From Gammaproteobacteria bacterium (GTDB lineage: Bacteria > Pseudomonadota > Gammaproteobacteria > Steroidobacterales > GCA-2729495), in the NCBI GenBank assembly GCA_024229935.1, contig JAAERX010000051.1, forward strand, positions 124,001 to 188,000: DNA of 64,000 bases. Reading direction: 5' to 3'. The position numbers and the translations under genes were made by a program. The notes below the pieces were generated by a model. The model was not told where the DNA came from. It saw only the letters and a program-made list of their open reading frames with translations, and did not search any database. The first letter of the stretch is position 1, and each line of letters starts with the position of its first letter. Shown here piece after piece: positions 29,673 to 39,326 of this stretch.

Positions 29673-30545
29673 GTGAATTTTTTTGCTACATGGCTGGCAG
29701 CACAACGTATCCGGCGAGTAGTCTTAATTGCTGCTTTGTTTCCGTTGCCGGTTCTGGGAATGATTAGTGCCGCCATTGTAGTCATGGTGGCACAGGTCAG
29801 GGGGCTGCGTGAAACACTGCTGGACTGTGTGTTGGCACTGGTTTTACTTGCAGGTATAGCCTGGTTTGCAAATATGGAAGCGCCTGTCTTGCTTGGCAGT
29901 GCTGCCATTAGCTGGTTGTTATGGGTGGTGCTGGGCACAATTGTTGTCCGTACCGGTTCATTAGCGCTTGCGGTGCAAAGTGCCGTCATTATTGCACTGG
30001 CAGGCTTAGTGGTATTTAACCTGGTCATTGGTGACCCGGTTGCCTACTGGGGTCAGGTACTGGAAGTGCTGTATGCGGACCTGGCCCAGCAGGGGTTTGA
30101 GATAACAGCAGATATTGAGCAGCAGGCACAGCTGATGAGTGGCATAGTGATTGCCGGTAGCCTGACTGGTGGCATGATTGCTTTGTTACTTGGCAGTGCC
30201 TGGGCCAGTCACTTGTCTAATGGTAACTATGCACAGCAATTTGTGGAGCTACGGCTGGGTTATGTCATAGGTGGTCTTGCTGCACTGGCCGGTATAGCAG
30301 GATTGTTTGGGTTTGGTTTGGACGGTACTTTACTAATATTTGGTGCGGCATTTGTGTTCCACGGGATTGCCGTGGTGGCTTGGTGGTCCAGATATCGTAA
30401 TTGGCCCGGAGGCTGGTGGATAGGGCTGTGTATACTGCCTATTCTGCTTCCGGATTTTTCAATTTTTATTCTCGCATTGTTATCAATGCTGGGGTTTGTT
30501 GATAATTGGTACGGCCTGCGTCGTGCTCCTGCTATGAAGGGATAG
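29673..30545 (+). CDS. DUF2232-type multi-pass membrane protein (GTG start)
   Basis: Hydrophobic multi-TM ORF between rpsR and rplI, the usual location of DUF2232 proteins. Confidence 0.75.
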   Translation: MNFFATWLAAQRIRRVVLIAALFPLPVLGMISAAIVVMVAQVRGLRETLLDCVLALVLLAGIAWFANMEAPVLLGSAAISWLLWVVLGTIVVRTGSLALAVQSAVIIALAGLVVFNLVIGDPVAYWGQVLEVLYADLAQQGFEITADIEQQAQLMSGIVIAGSLTGGMIALLLGSAWASHLSNGNYAQQFVELRLGYVIGGLAALAGIAGLFGFGLDGTLLIFGAAFVFHGIAVVAWWSRYRNWPGGWWIGLCILPILLPDFSIFILALLSMLGFVDNWYGLRRAPAMKG

Positions 30546-30612
30546 GAGCCTGACCCGGGTGGTTGTGGTTTAATAAGCGAACCGGCAAGGGCCGGTTGTA
30601 AGGAGAAATACA

Positions 30613-31116
30613 ATGGAAGTCATACTGCTCGAAAAGGTTGAGAACCTGGGCAATATAGGCGAAAAGGTCAGCGTTAAAGCAGGCTATGGACGTAATTTTT
30701 TGTTGCCACAAGGCAAGGCTACTGTTGCCACAGCTGAGAACCTTGCAATTTTTGAAGCCCGACGTGCGGAGCTAGAGGCCAAGCAGGCAGAAGAAATTGC
30801 CACTGCAAAAGGCAGAGCTAAGAAGCTTGAAGGTATAGAGCTGTCTGTTACTGCTAAATCCGGTGTTGAAGGAAAATTATTTGGTTCACTTGGCACAATT
30901 GATATTGCTGAAGCTGCAGCGGCTGCAGGCCATGAGATTGAGCGTAGTGAAGTTAGGCTTCCTGATGGTCCATTAAAGGCAGTGGGTGTATATGATATTG
31001 AAATTCATCTGCAGGCTGATTTGAATGTATTCATCAAGGTTCATGTTGTTGGTGATCAGGATGTTGATCCAATGGCTGAGCCTGAAGCTGAGAGCGAAGA
31101 AAAGCCAGCTGAGTAG
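30613..31116 (+). CDS. rplI: 50S ribosomal protein L9 (acidic C-terminal tail)
   Basis: MEVILLEKVENLGNIGEKVSVKAGYGRNFLLPQGKA. Confidence 0.98.
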   Translation: MEVILLEKVENLGNIGEKVSVKAGYGRNFLLPQGKATVATAENLAIFEARRAELEAKQAEEIATAKGRAKKLEGIELSVTAKSGVEGKLFGSLGTIDIAEAAAAAGHEIERSEVRLPDGPLKAVGVYDIEIHLQADLNVFIKVHVVGDQDVDPMAEPEAESEEKPAE

Positions 31117-31176
31117 TAAAGGTAATCGCTTTACGTAACAGGCCTTAATAAAGGTCAGGGGACAAGCCGGAGATTA

Positions 31177-32592
31177 ATGGTTCAGTCGGTCAGAAATGTG
31201 GACGGTGAGATGTCACTGACCGAACAGGTCAATACGCCGCCGTCTGCAATAGAGGCGGAACGACAATTGCTTGGCGGGCTGATGCTGGATAGTCATTCCT
31301 GGGAGCATATTGCCGGCAAGGTTAGTGAAGAAGATTTCTATCGATCGGACCATCGATTAGTTTTTGGTGCTATTAAAGTGCTGGCTGATAAAAATCAGCC
31401 CTGTGATGCGGTTACTTTATCTGAGCACCTCAATAGTCACGGCACACTCGCTGAAGCGGGCGGTCTTGGTTACCTTGGCTCACTGACTAAGGATTCCCCC
31501 AGTGCCGCCAATGTGGTTTCTTACGCTAATATTATCCGTGAACGTGCTTTGATGCGTGAATTGATTGAAGTTAGCAGTGATATTGCTGGCAGTGCATTCC
31601 ATCCGGAAGGCCGGTCAGGCAAGGAACTTGTTGATGAGGCAGAACAGCGTATCTTTCAGATAGCTGAAAAGGGTGCCCGGGGAAAATCTGGTTTTGCAGC
31701 ACTGCAAGAATACTGTGGTCCGTTAATGGATGAACTGGATAAGCGTCACCGTCAGGGTGAGGAAGTTACCGGTTTATCTACAGGCTACAAGAAATTTGAT
31801 GGTATTACTCAGGGTCTGCATGGCGGTGATATGATTATTGTGGCCGGCCGGCCATCTATGGGTAAAACAACACTGGCGCTTAATATTGCTGAAAATGCTG
31901 CCTTTAATCCTGCTCAGCCTATACCTGTGGCTGTATTTAGTATGGAAATGGGCGCAGAGCAACTTGCGTTACGGTTTGTTTCTTCACTTGGACAGGTCAG
32001 CCAGGGGCATTTGCGAAATGGTCGATTCTCCGATGCTGAGTGGCCAAATATCTCCTCAGCCATACAGCAGATGTCACAAGCGCCTTTGTTTATAGATGAT
32101 ACACCTGCCCTGACGCCGACTGATATACGTGCTCGTGCCAGGCGGCTAAAGCGGCAGCATAATATAGGCCTGATTGTGATCGATTACCTGCAGCTTATGC
32201 AGACAGGTCGCTCTACTGAAAACCGGGCAACTGAAATTTCTGAAATATCCCGGTCACTTAAGGCACTGGCCAGAGAATTAGAGGTGCCGGTGATTGTTTT
32301 GTCACAGTTAAATCGTAGTGTTGAACAGCGACCGGATAAAAAACCAGTGATGTCTGACCTGCGTGAGTCCGGTGCTATTGAACAGGATGCTGATCTTATT
32401 CTCTTCATATATAGAGATGAGGTGTATAACGATGAGAGTGCTCGCAAGGGCCAGGCAGATATTAGTATTGCCAAACATCGTAATGGTGAAATTGGCTCCT
32501 TTATCCTGACGTTTCGTGGGCAATACTCGCGCTTTGAAAATTATGCACCGGAATTTAATGTTGATGTGCCGCCAAATGGGGGCTTTGCGTGA
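31177..32592 (+). CDS. dnaB: Replicative DNA helicase DnaB
   Basis: PPSAIEAERQLLGGLMLD, LHGGDMIIVAGRPSMGKTTLALNIAENAA, SDLRESGAIEQDADLILFIYRDE. Start possibly 31210. Confidence 0.98.
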   Translation: MVQSVRNVDGEMSLTEQVNTPPSAIEAERQLLGGLMLDSHSWEHIAGKVSEEDFYRSDHRLVFGAIKVLADKNQPCDAVTLSEHLNSHGTLAEAGGLGYLGSLTKDSPSAANVVSYANIIRERALMRELIEVSSDIAGSAFHPEGRSGKELVDEAEQRIFQIAEKGARGKSGFAALQEYCGPLMDELDKRHRQGEEVTGLSTGYKKFDGITQGLHGGDMIIVAGRPSMGKTTLALNIAENAAFNPAQPIPVAVFSMEMGAEQLALRFVSSLGQVSQGHLRNGRFSDAEWPNISSAIQQMSQAPLFIDDTPALTPTDIRARARRLKRQHNIGLIVIDYLQLMQTGRSTENRATEISEISRSLKALARELEVPVIVLSQLNRSVEQRPDKKPVMSDLRESGAIEQDADLILFIYRDEVYNDESARKGQADISIAKHRNGEIGSFILTFRGQYSRFENYAPEFNVDVPPNGGFA

Positions 32593-33731
32593 TAGAAACT
32601 TCGGTTGCGGTTATTCAGCCAGCAGCCATTCGTAATAATCTGCAACGGGTGCGTTCAGCAGCACCCGGCTGTCGCATCATGGCCGTAATTAAAGCTAATG
32701 CCTATGGACATGGTCTGATTGCAGTTGCCCAATTGCTTAAAGATGTGGATGCTCTGGCAGTCGCTCGTGTCTCTGAAGGTATCTACTTGCGTGAGGCAGG
32801 TATAAGCCAGCGTATTGTTGTGCTTGAGGGTTGCAGTCAACTAGTTGAAATTAATGAAGCTATTCAGCACCAACTGGAGATTGTGGTGCATGACCCGGTG
32901 CACTTTTCTATGCTGGAAGCTGTGCAAGCTGAGAATGTTCTGGATGTCTGGCTTAAGCTGGATACGGGAATGGGTCGGTTAGGGTTTCCTGTAATGGACT
33001 ACCAGGACAGTTGGAGCAGGTTAAGTGGAATTTCCTGTGTACGTCCGGTGATACGTTTGATGACTCACCTTGCTTGTGCTGATGACCCGGATAATCCTGC
33101 AACACTTGAACAGTTACGTCAGTTTGGTGGTGCCATTGGCAGTTTTGATGGAGATGTCAGTGTTGCCAATTCAGCTGGGGTTTTGCTCTGGCCTCAGACC
33201 ATGGAAACTTCACCTGAGTTTAATTACAGGGGTGATAACTGGGTACGTCCCGGGCTGGCACTGTTTGGTGTTTCACCCTTTCTTGGTAAGAGTGCTCGTG
33301 ATATGGGTCTTAAATCAGCCATGACCTTTGAGTCACGGCTTATTGCTGTCAAGACAATTAAGCGAGGCGCTGCCGTAGGGTATGGTAGTGAGTGGCGTGC
33401 AAGTCGTGACACAGTAGTTGGAGTTGCAGCTGTTGGTTACGGTGATGGGTATCCGCGCCACCTACAGTCAGGAACGCCCGTGTTGGTGAATGGCCGTCGG
33501 GTTGCACTAATTGGTCGTGTGTCTATGGATATGATCAACCTTGATCTGACAGATGTACCGGTTGCTAATGTGGGTGATAGGGTTGTTTTATGGGGCGGTC
33601 ATCTGCCTATAGAGGAAATAGCCACACGAGCGGGCACAATACCCTATGAGCTTATGTGTGGCCTAAGTAGACGCGTTGAATATCGCATGAATGAAGAACC
33701 TGTTACTGATGTCACACCAGTCTCTGGTTAG
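32589..33731 (+). CDS. alr: Alanine racemase (GTG start)
   Basis: IMAVIKANAYGHGLIAVAQLL PLP-Lys motif; WVRPGLALFGVSP; VSMDMINLDLTDV. Confidence 0.96.
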   Translation: MIETSVAVIQPAAIRNNLQRVRSAAPGCRIMAVIKANAYGHGLIAVAQLLKDVDALAVARVSEGIYLREAGISQRIVVLEGCSQLVEINEAIQHQLEIVVHDPVHFSMLEAVQAENVLDVWLKLDTGMGRLGFPVMDYQDSWSRLSGISCVRPVIRLMTHLACADDPDNPATLEQLRQFGGAIGSFDGDVSVANSAGVLLWPQTMETSPEFNYRGDNWVRPGLALFGVSPFLGKSARDMGLKSAMTFESRLIAVKTIKRGAAVGYGSEWRASRDTVVGVAAVGYGDGYPRHLQSGTPVLVNGRRVALIGRVSMDMINLDLTDVPVANVGDRVVLWGGHLPIEEIATRAGTIPYELMCGLSRRVEYRMNEEPVTDVTPVSG

Positions 33732-33741
33732 GATTTTTATT

Positions 33742-34455
33742 TTAGCTGGAAAAAAATCCCATCTTGGTGCCAGTAACTTCAATAACATCATTGTCACCCA
33801 GTTTGAGGGCTTGAGAGCCGAGCGGGGTGCCATTAATTGATGGCAGGCTATTAGCTTTCTTATTTTCTAACATAACAACATAGTAGCCTTTGTTGCGTTT
33901 AGTAATAGCAATTACCTGTGCACCCGGGCTGCCTAAGGTAGTTAATGCCTTATTGAGTTCCACTTCACGTCCTGCAAATTTTCCATTTAGTACCTGTACC
34001 TTGGCATTTTGTACCTGACGATAGCCTGCCTGGTTGCCGCCAGTTTTAATGTTGACTGATGGTGCAGTGGTAGTCTCGCCATGAATAGCCATTGCTGCTT
34101 GTTGTACTGCAGCCAGGGAATCGTCAATAATCATTGTGCGGGCGAATTCGTCATCCTGTTCTTCGGCAACAGTTTCAACAAAACGTAGCTGATGATGCCC
34201 CACGGTTACTGCATCACCATGTTGTAACGCATATTTCTTGACCAGCTTGCCGTTAACGTAGGTGCCGTTTGTGCTGCTCAAATCCTCAAGGAATGAGTCA
34301 TTCAGAATGTTAATAATGAGTGAATGATGTCCGCTCACTGCTGGGTTATCTATGCGTACATCATTATCAGGCAATCGCCCGATTGTGAAGCGTTCCTTGG
34401 TCATATTGAACTCGGCCAGAATTTGACCTCCAAGGCTTAGTATCAATCGTGCCAT
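33742..34455 (-). CDS. FHA domain protein (possibly two FHA-like domains)
   Basis: FTIGRLPDNDVRIDNPAVSGHHSLI...DLSSTNGTYVNGKLVKKYALQHGDAVTVG; second FHA-like segment LGSPGAQVIAITKRNKGYYVVML...PSINGTPLGSQALKLGDNDVIEV. Confidence 0.9.
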   Translation of the reverse strand: MARLILSLGGQILAEFNMTKERFTIGRLPDNDVRIDNPAVSGHHSLIINILNDSFLEDLSSTNGTYVNGKLVKKYALQHGDAVTVGHHQLRFVETVAEEQDDEFARTMIIDDSLAAVQQAAMAIHGETTTAPSVNIKTGGNQAGYRQVQNAKVQVLNGKFAGREVELNKALTTLGSPGAQVIAITKRNKGYYVVMLENKKANSLPSINGTPLGSQALKLGDNDVIEVTGTKMGFFSS

Positions 34456-34467
34456 TCGTGACCTGTC

Positions 34468-35301
34468 CTATGTGTCAATACCAAAAAGTTTCTTGATTTT
34501 CGCCAGTAGGCTAACTTTTGCTGGGAAAGGTTCAAGTGCTTGAGCAATAATTACGGATATATTGTCTTTCCCGCCGTGTTCATTGCTAAGTTGAATGAGC
34601 TGTTGACCTGCCTTTTCAAGGTTAGCACTAAAAGTGCTTACAGTTAAGCGAATGTCCTCATCCTTCACCATGTCTGATAATCCATCTGAGCACAGCATGA
34701 ATATATCACCTTTCTCCACTGGAGCATCTTGTATGTCAACTATTACGTTGGGTTCTACGCCTAGAGCCCTGGTGACATAGTTGCGGTTGGTGGAGCATTC
34801 TGCTTCCTCATGGGAGTAAAAACCACGATCAACCAGTTCTTGTAGCAAGGAGTGGTCCATTGTGATCTGCTCCAGGTGGGTATCTCTTAACCTGTAAAGC
34901 CTTGAGTCACCGACATGTGCAATGGAAATTCGGTCGTTGTAGAACAGGCAGGCCACAATTGTTGTGCCCATGCCTTCACAGCCCGAGTGGCTATGTGCAG
35001 TTTGGTAGATGATTTTATTGGCACGTACGATGGCATCACGTAAGACAATAGTCTGGCGCATGAGGCCTGTATCCGATTCAATTGCTGCCCTGTCTTCAAG
35101 CTCTATCCCAGCGTTGACAAGGTCAAGAATAGTCTTGATTGCAATACTACTGGCAACTTCACCTGCATTGTAGCCACCCATTCCATCCGCAAGCATAAAG
35201 AGGCCAGCCTCACGTAGACTGCCTATGGCATCTTCATTGTGATCTCGCACTCTACCAGTGTCAGTTAATTCCACAGCGCTAATTTTATTGCTTAGATTCA
35301 T
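34468..35301 (-). CDS. PP2C-family Ser/Thr protein phosphatase
   Basis: TDTGRVRDHNEDAIG, LFMLADGMGGYNAGEVAS, ISIAHVGDSRLYRLR, IFMLCSDGLSDMV, GGKDNISVIIA. Confidence 0.94.
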   Translation of the reverse strand: MNLSNKISAVELTDTGRVRDHNEDAIGSLREAGLFMLADGMGGYNAGEVASSIAIKTILDLVNAGIELEDRAAIESDTGLMRQTIVLRDAIVRANKIIYQTAHSHSGCEGMGTTIVACLFYNDRISIAHVGDSRLYRLRDTHLEQITMDHSLLQELVDRGFYSHEEAECSTNRNYVTRALGVEPNVIVDIQDAPVEKGDIFMLCSDGLSDMVKDEDIRLTVSTFSANLEKAGQQLIQLSNEHGGKDNISVIIAQALEPFPAKVSLLAKIKKLFGIDT

Positions 35302-35307
35302 TAGTTA

Positions 35308-37833
35308 TCAGGTATTTAAGTTCTTTATGCATTCACGTAATTGTATTGCTATTTCACGTCCATTTATAAAACGTTCATTGGGGTTTTTAGCCATAATCTT
35401 ATTTATGATGCTGTCTATGCATTTTGGTAAATCATTTCTTATTTCACTGGCTGGGCGATGTTTTTCATTCATGATTTTATCCATCAGTTTAGGGATGGAG
35501 TCAGCTCTGAAGGGTGCGGTGCCTGTAAGCAGCTGATACATAGTAACGCCAAGAGAATAGAGATCAGACTGCCCTGTTACACCGCAGGCAGATAGTTGCT
35601 CAGGCGACATATATGATGGAGTTCCAAGTATGATGCCAGTTTTTGTACGGCTGCTGTCAGTCAGGCGGGCAATACCAAAATCAGTAAGTTTAAGTGTGTC
35701 AGTGGCAGCGTGATACATCAGGTTGGCAGGTTTAATGTCACGATGAACAACATTTTGTCGATGTGCGTAGTCCAGTGCTTCGGCTGCCCGTGCAACCAAT
35801 TCCATCACTCGTTTAGGCGGCATCAGGTTATCTGGCTGAATGTGCTGTAAAAGGGATGTCCCTTTAAAGTATTCCATCGCCAGATAAGACACATCGTCGT
35901 CTTCACCGGCATCATATATAGCAATAATATTTGGGTGGTTCAGGCGTCCGGCTGATTCCGCCTCACGACGAAACTGTATTCTGGCGTCCTTTAACTGTGC
36001 TTCATCAAATTCTTTTGCAAGCGCTACTGTCTTTATAGCGACTTTGCGGTTGATTTTTGGGTCCCTGCCCAGATAAACCGTAGCCATTGCGCCGCGTCCA
36101 AGTATATGATCAATTTCATAGCGCCCAAGTTTTCTGCGATCTGTTGGTAGAGATACAGCACTGGCCTTTTGCTGGGCTGTCTTTTTCTTTTCTATTTTGG
36201 CGCCAGAGAGTTTATTTAGCATCTCACTGACATTTTTAAAGTTAGGGTCTATAGCGGCTATATGTGTAAGCACTCGTTCAGCACGCGCAAACTCTTTTGC
36301 CTTAATATGTGTTTGTGCGATGTCATACATCTTCCCCTTTGTTTCGTCTGTTGAAACTTGCTGACGTAATACTGAAAACTCAAGGTCAAGTGCACTTTGT
36401 TCACTGAAATTGTGTATAGGTTTTGCCTTTGGTCTGCTTTGAGCTGCTTTCGGCTTGGGTGGAGCTGCTTTTGGCCTGGATTTTGTTGCTCGTGTTTGTC
36501 GGAGTGTTGCCATATTCCAGATATGCATAGTCCAGACACTGACGGCAGAAAATATGGCGACAGTCGCAAATTGTGCCCAAATACCTTTAGATATAATTAT
36601 CCAGGCTTCAATGCCAATGATCAGTGTTGCTAGTATAAAGCCCATTAACGTAGCACCTATGGTGGGCATGGTGGGCACCCAGAGTAGAACCAGCACTAGA
36701 ATTGCCAGTAATAAGCCATTTTCAAGCAATGGCAGCCAGTCAGGGCGTATCAGATAGTCTTGTTCCAGAATATTTGACAGGCTGCTGGCTGACATTTCCA
36801 GCGGTGACATATGTGGGTTTATAGGAGTATTAATACCAGGCATTGCCGCATCACTGGACTCGCCAATAAGTATGATGCGGTCTTTAATGACAGAGGGGCT
36901 TAACTGATCTGATAAAACAGAACTAATGCTCTCGGTTCTGAATGCTGGTTGATTGGTTGTGGAGTTGTAATAACGGTTAAGTATCTGGAAATTTTTTCCG
37001 GTATGGATAATATTTCGGCCGAACACTAGTGTATTTTTGGCGGTAGCAAAAATACTTTGATTGTTAGTATTAAGTGCAGCTGCTGTGGCCAAAGCGAGTG
37101 AAGGTAGGTATACACCATTTGCGTTAATAAGTAGGTCGGTAGACCTTACTATGCCATCTGTGTCCGCCCAGAAATTACTAAAACCTATTGTGATGGCGGC
37201 TTTACAAACTGCTGCTGTTGGTACAGTTAGATAGCGTATCAGCCGGATTGTTTTAGCAGTATTAGTGGTGATGTCCTGAAAATTTATCTCATGTTTTTTG
37301 CAATTTTGTGGAGTGCTGTTTTCACCTGCAAAGTCTGTTGAGTAGGCTGTTAGTACAACATTACCGGAGTTTTTCAATTCGGCTATAAATTTTCCGCGTT
37401 GGTCATATTGATTACGGAATCCATCCAGTTGATTAGCCTGGCTGAGTTCAGGGCCTGGGGCGTATGAACGACGCGCTTGCTCTTGTAGTTTGGTGAGCGC
37501 ACGGATTTGTTTCTCATTGGGTACATCTGGCAGGTTCAGTGGCTGTGTGGCGACTATAAGTCTGGCGCCATGTTTGTTGAGGGTCTTAGTAATCTGGTTA
37601 AAATGATCATCATTCCAGATATTTTTTTGCATTTCTGTACGTGAATCGACCGTAAGCAGGAGGATTTGATCATTTGCTGTCTTATACTGGTATTGTTGGA
37701 AGTAGTCATAAACCAGATTCTCGAGTCCATTGAGTCGGCCAATCATTGCAATTGCCATTGCGATTAGAATGAGCGTAGCAGCAGGCCAGAGTCGACTGTT
37801 GTTAGTTTGTAGGTTGTAGGCTCGGGAATTCAT
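35308..37833 (-). CDS. CHASE2 sensor domain - transmembrane - Ser/Thr protein kinase
   Basis: N-terminal extracytoplasmic CHASE2-like region (LVYDYFQQYQYKTANDQILLLTVDSRT, IILIGESSDAAMPGINTP), TM helices, Pro/Lys-rich linker, kinase GRYEIDHILGRGAMATVYLGRD, HRDIKPANLMY, LTDFGIARL, GTPSYMSPEQL. Confidence 0.92.
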   Translation of the reverse strand: MNSRAYNLQTNNSRLWPAATLILIAMAIAMIGRLNGLENLVYDYFQQYQYKTANDQILLLTVDSRTEMQKNIWNDDHFNQITKTLNKHGARLIVATQPLNLPDVPNEKQIRALTKLQEQARRSYAPGPELSQANQLDGFRNQYDQRGKFIAELKNSGNVVLTAYSTDFAGENSTPQNCKKHEINFQDITTNTAKTIRLIRYLTVPTAAVCKAAITIGFSNFWADTDGIVRSTDLLINANGVYLPSLALATAAALNTNNQSIFATAKNTLVFGRNIIHTGKNFQILNRYYNSTTNQPAFRTESISSVLSDQLSPSVIKDRIILIGESSDAAMPGINTPINPHMSPLEMSASSLSNILEQDYLIRPDWLPLLENGLLLAILVLVLLWVPTMPTIGATLMGFILATLIIGIEAWIIISKGIWAQFATVAIFSAVSVWTMHIWNMATLRQTRATKSRPKAAPPKPKAAQSRPKAKPIHNFSEQSALDLEFSVLRQQVSTDETKGKMYDIAQTHIKAKEFARAERVLTHIAAIDPNFKNVSEMLNKLSGAKIEKKKTAQQKASAVSLPTDRRKLGRYEIDHILGRGAMATVYLGRDPKINRKVAIKTVALAKEFDEAQLKDARIQFRREAESAGRLNHPNIIAIYDAGEDDDVSYLAMEYFKGTSLLQHIQPDNLMPPKRVMELVARAAEALDYAHRQNVVHRDIKPANLMYHAATDTLKLTDFGIARLTDSSRTKTGIILGTPSYMSPEQLSACGVTGQSDLYSLGVTMYQLLTGTAPFRADSIPKLMDKIMNEKHRPASEIRNDLPKCIDSIINKIMAKNPNERFINGREIAIQLRECIKNLNT

Positions 37834-37968
37834 TACGATATGGTATAGATGGTATGTGCTTTTGGATGAGAACTAATTGGCGTTTTTCCCTTTAATTATG
37901 CGGGTTTCGGTATGTTTTGGCATGTATGCTGAGACAGTGGTCACAGTTTTGATTTCGGTTTCTCAAGC

Positions 37969-39318
37969 ATGAGTAGAGAAACTGTTTCCTATGTGTGTAG
38001 TGAGTGTGGTGGGCATACCCTCAAATGGCAGGGTCAGTGCCCATCCTGTGGTGCCTGGAATACGCTGGTTGTGGGTGTATCAGCACCAGTCAAGCATAGT
38101 GGTTATGCGGCTGAAATAAAGGGTTTACGGCTTGCTGATGTTGAGCATGCTGAGGTTGAACGCGCATCAACGGGCATAGCTGAATTTGACCGGGTTTTGG
38201 GTGGTGGTCTGGTTACAGGTTCAGTTGTGTTGATTGGTGGAGACCCGGGTATAGGTAAATCAACCTTATTATTGCAGGCTGCTGGTGGTCAACCGGAGGG
38301 GCGCTCGGTTTTGTATGTGACCGGTGAAGAGTCATTGCAGCAAATAGCAATGCGTGCCAAACGCCTGAAAGTTGATGTCGGCAATCTGAATGTGCTTGCT
38401 GAAACCTGTGTAGAGCATCTTATTCAGGTGGTGAATCGTGAGCCTGTTAATTGTGTTGTTGTTGATTCGATACAGACAATGTACAGCGAGGAAATTGCCT
38501 CAGCACCGGGTTCAGTTACTCAGTTACGTGAATCTGCTTCTCAACTTGTGCGGCTGGCAAAAACTACCGGCACTACTATTTTACTTGTGGGGCATGTAAC
38601 CAAAGAAGGGAATATAGCCGGACCACGAGTGCTTGAACATATGGTTGATGCAGTGCTGTATTTTGAAAGTGAATCAGACAGCAGGTTTCGTATTCTGCGC
38701 GCAATCAAAAATCGTTTTGGTGCAGCCAATGAGTTGGGTATCTTTGCGATGACTGAAACCGGGATGCGGGAGGTTAAGAATCCATCTGCTATCTTTCTGT
38801 CCCGTCATCCGGACCCTGTTGCCGGTAGTGTGGTGACTGTATCGCGAGAGGGTAGTCGACCATTGTTAATTGAAGTACAGGCACTGGCTGATCAGTCAGG
38901 GGCGGGGTCACCTCGACGGCTTGCACTTGGGCTTGATCAGAATCGAATATCAATGTTATTGGCAACCCTGAACAGGCATGCAGGTGTTTCAGCATATGAT
39001 CATGATGTATTTCTGAATGTTGTTGGTGGTGTGCGTATTTCAGAAACGTCTGCTGATCTTGCTGCACTACTGGCGGTGGTTTCCAGTCTTAGGGATAAGC
39101 CGGTCTCGCAGAGTACAGTTGTATTTGGGGAGGTTGGGCTTGCGGGAGAAATTCGGCCTGTTTCCTATGGCGAAGAACGGCTGCGTGAAGCAGTTAAACG
39201 CGGATTTGATTATGCGGTTGTGCCACGTGCCAACATGCCTAAGGAAGCGATTAAGGGTATCAAGCTGGTTGGTGTTGATTATTTGCGTGGTGCACTTGAG
39301 GCATTGGAACTTGCTTAG
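37969..39318 (+). CDS. radA: DNA repair protein RadA
   Basis: YVCSECGGHTLKWQGQCPSCGAWNTLV, GGDPGIGKSTLLLQAAG, KNRFGAANELGIF. Confidence 0.97.
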   Translation: MSRETVSYVCSECGGHTLKWQGQCPSCGAWNTLVVGVSAPVKHSGYAAEIKGLRLADVEHAEVERASTGIAEFDRVLGGGLVTGSVVLIGGDPGIGKSTLLLQAAGGQPEGRSVLYVTGEESLQQIAMRAKRLKVDVGNLNVLAETCVEHLIQVVNREPVNCVVVDSIQTMYSEEIASAPGSVTQLRESASQLVRLAKTTGTTILLVGHVTKEGNIAGPRVLEHMVDAVLYFESESDSRFRILRAIKNRFGAANELGIFAMTETGMREVKNPSAIFLSRHPDPVAGSVVTVSREGSRPLLIEVQALADQSGAGSPRRLALGLDQNRISMLLATLNRHAGVSAYDHDVFLNVVGGVRISETSADLAALLAVVSSLRDKPVSQSTVVFGEVGLAGEIRPVSYGEERLREAVKRGFDYAVVPRANMPKEAIKGIKLVGVDYLRGALEALELA

Positions 39319-39326
39319 TTGATTGC

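Noticed and set aside
30579-30598. Hairpin ACCGGC-AAGG-GCCGGT upstream of rplI
   Set aside because: A short GC-rich stem next to the RBS with no T-run; could be regulatory but nothing distinguishes it from a chance intergenic hairpin.
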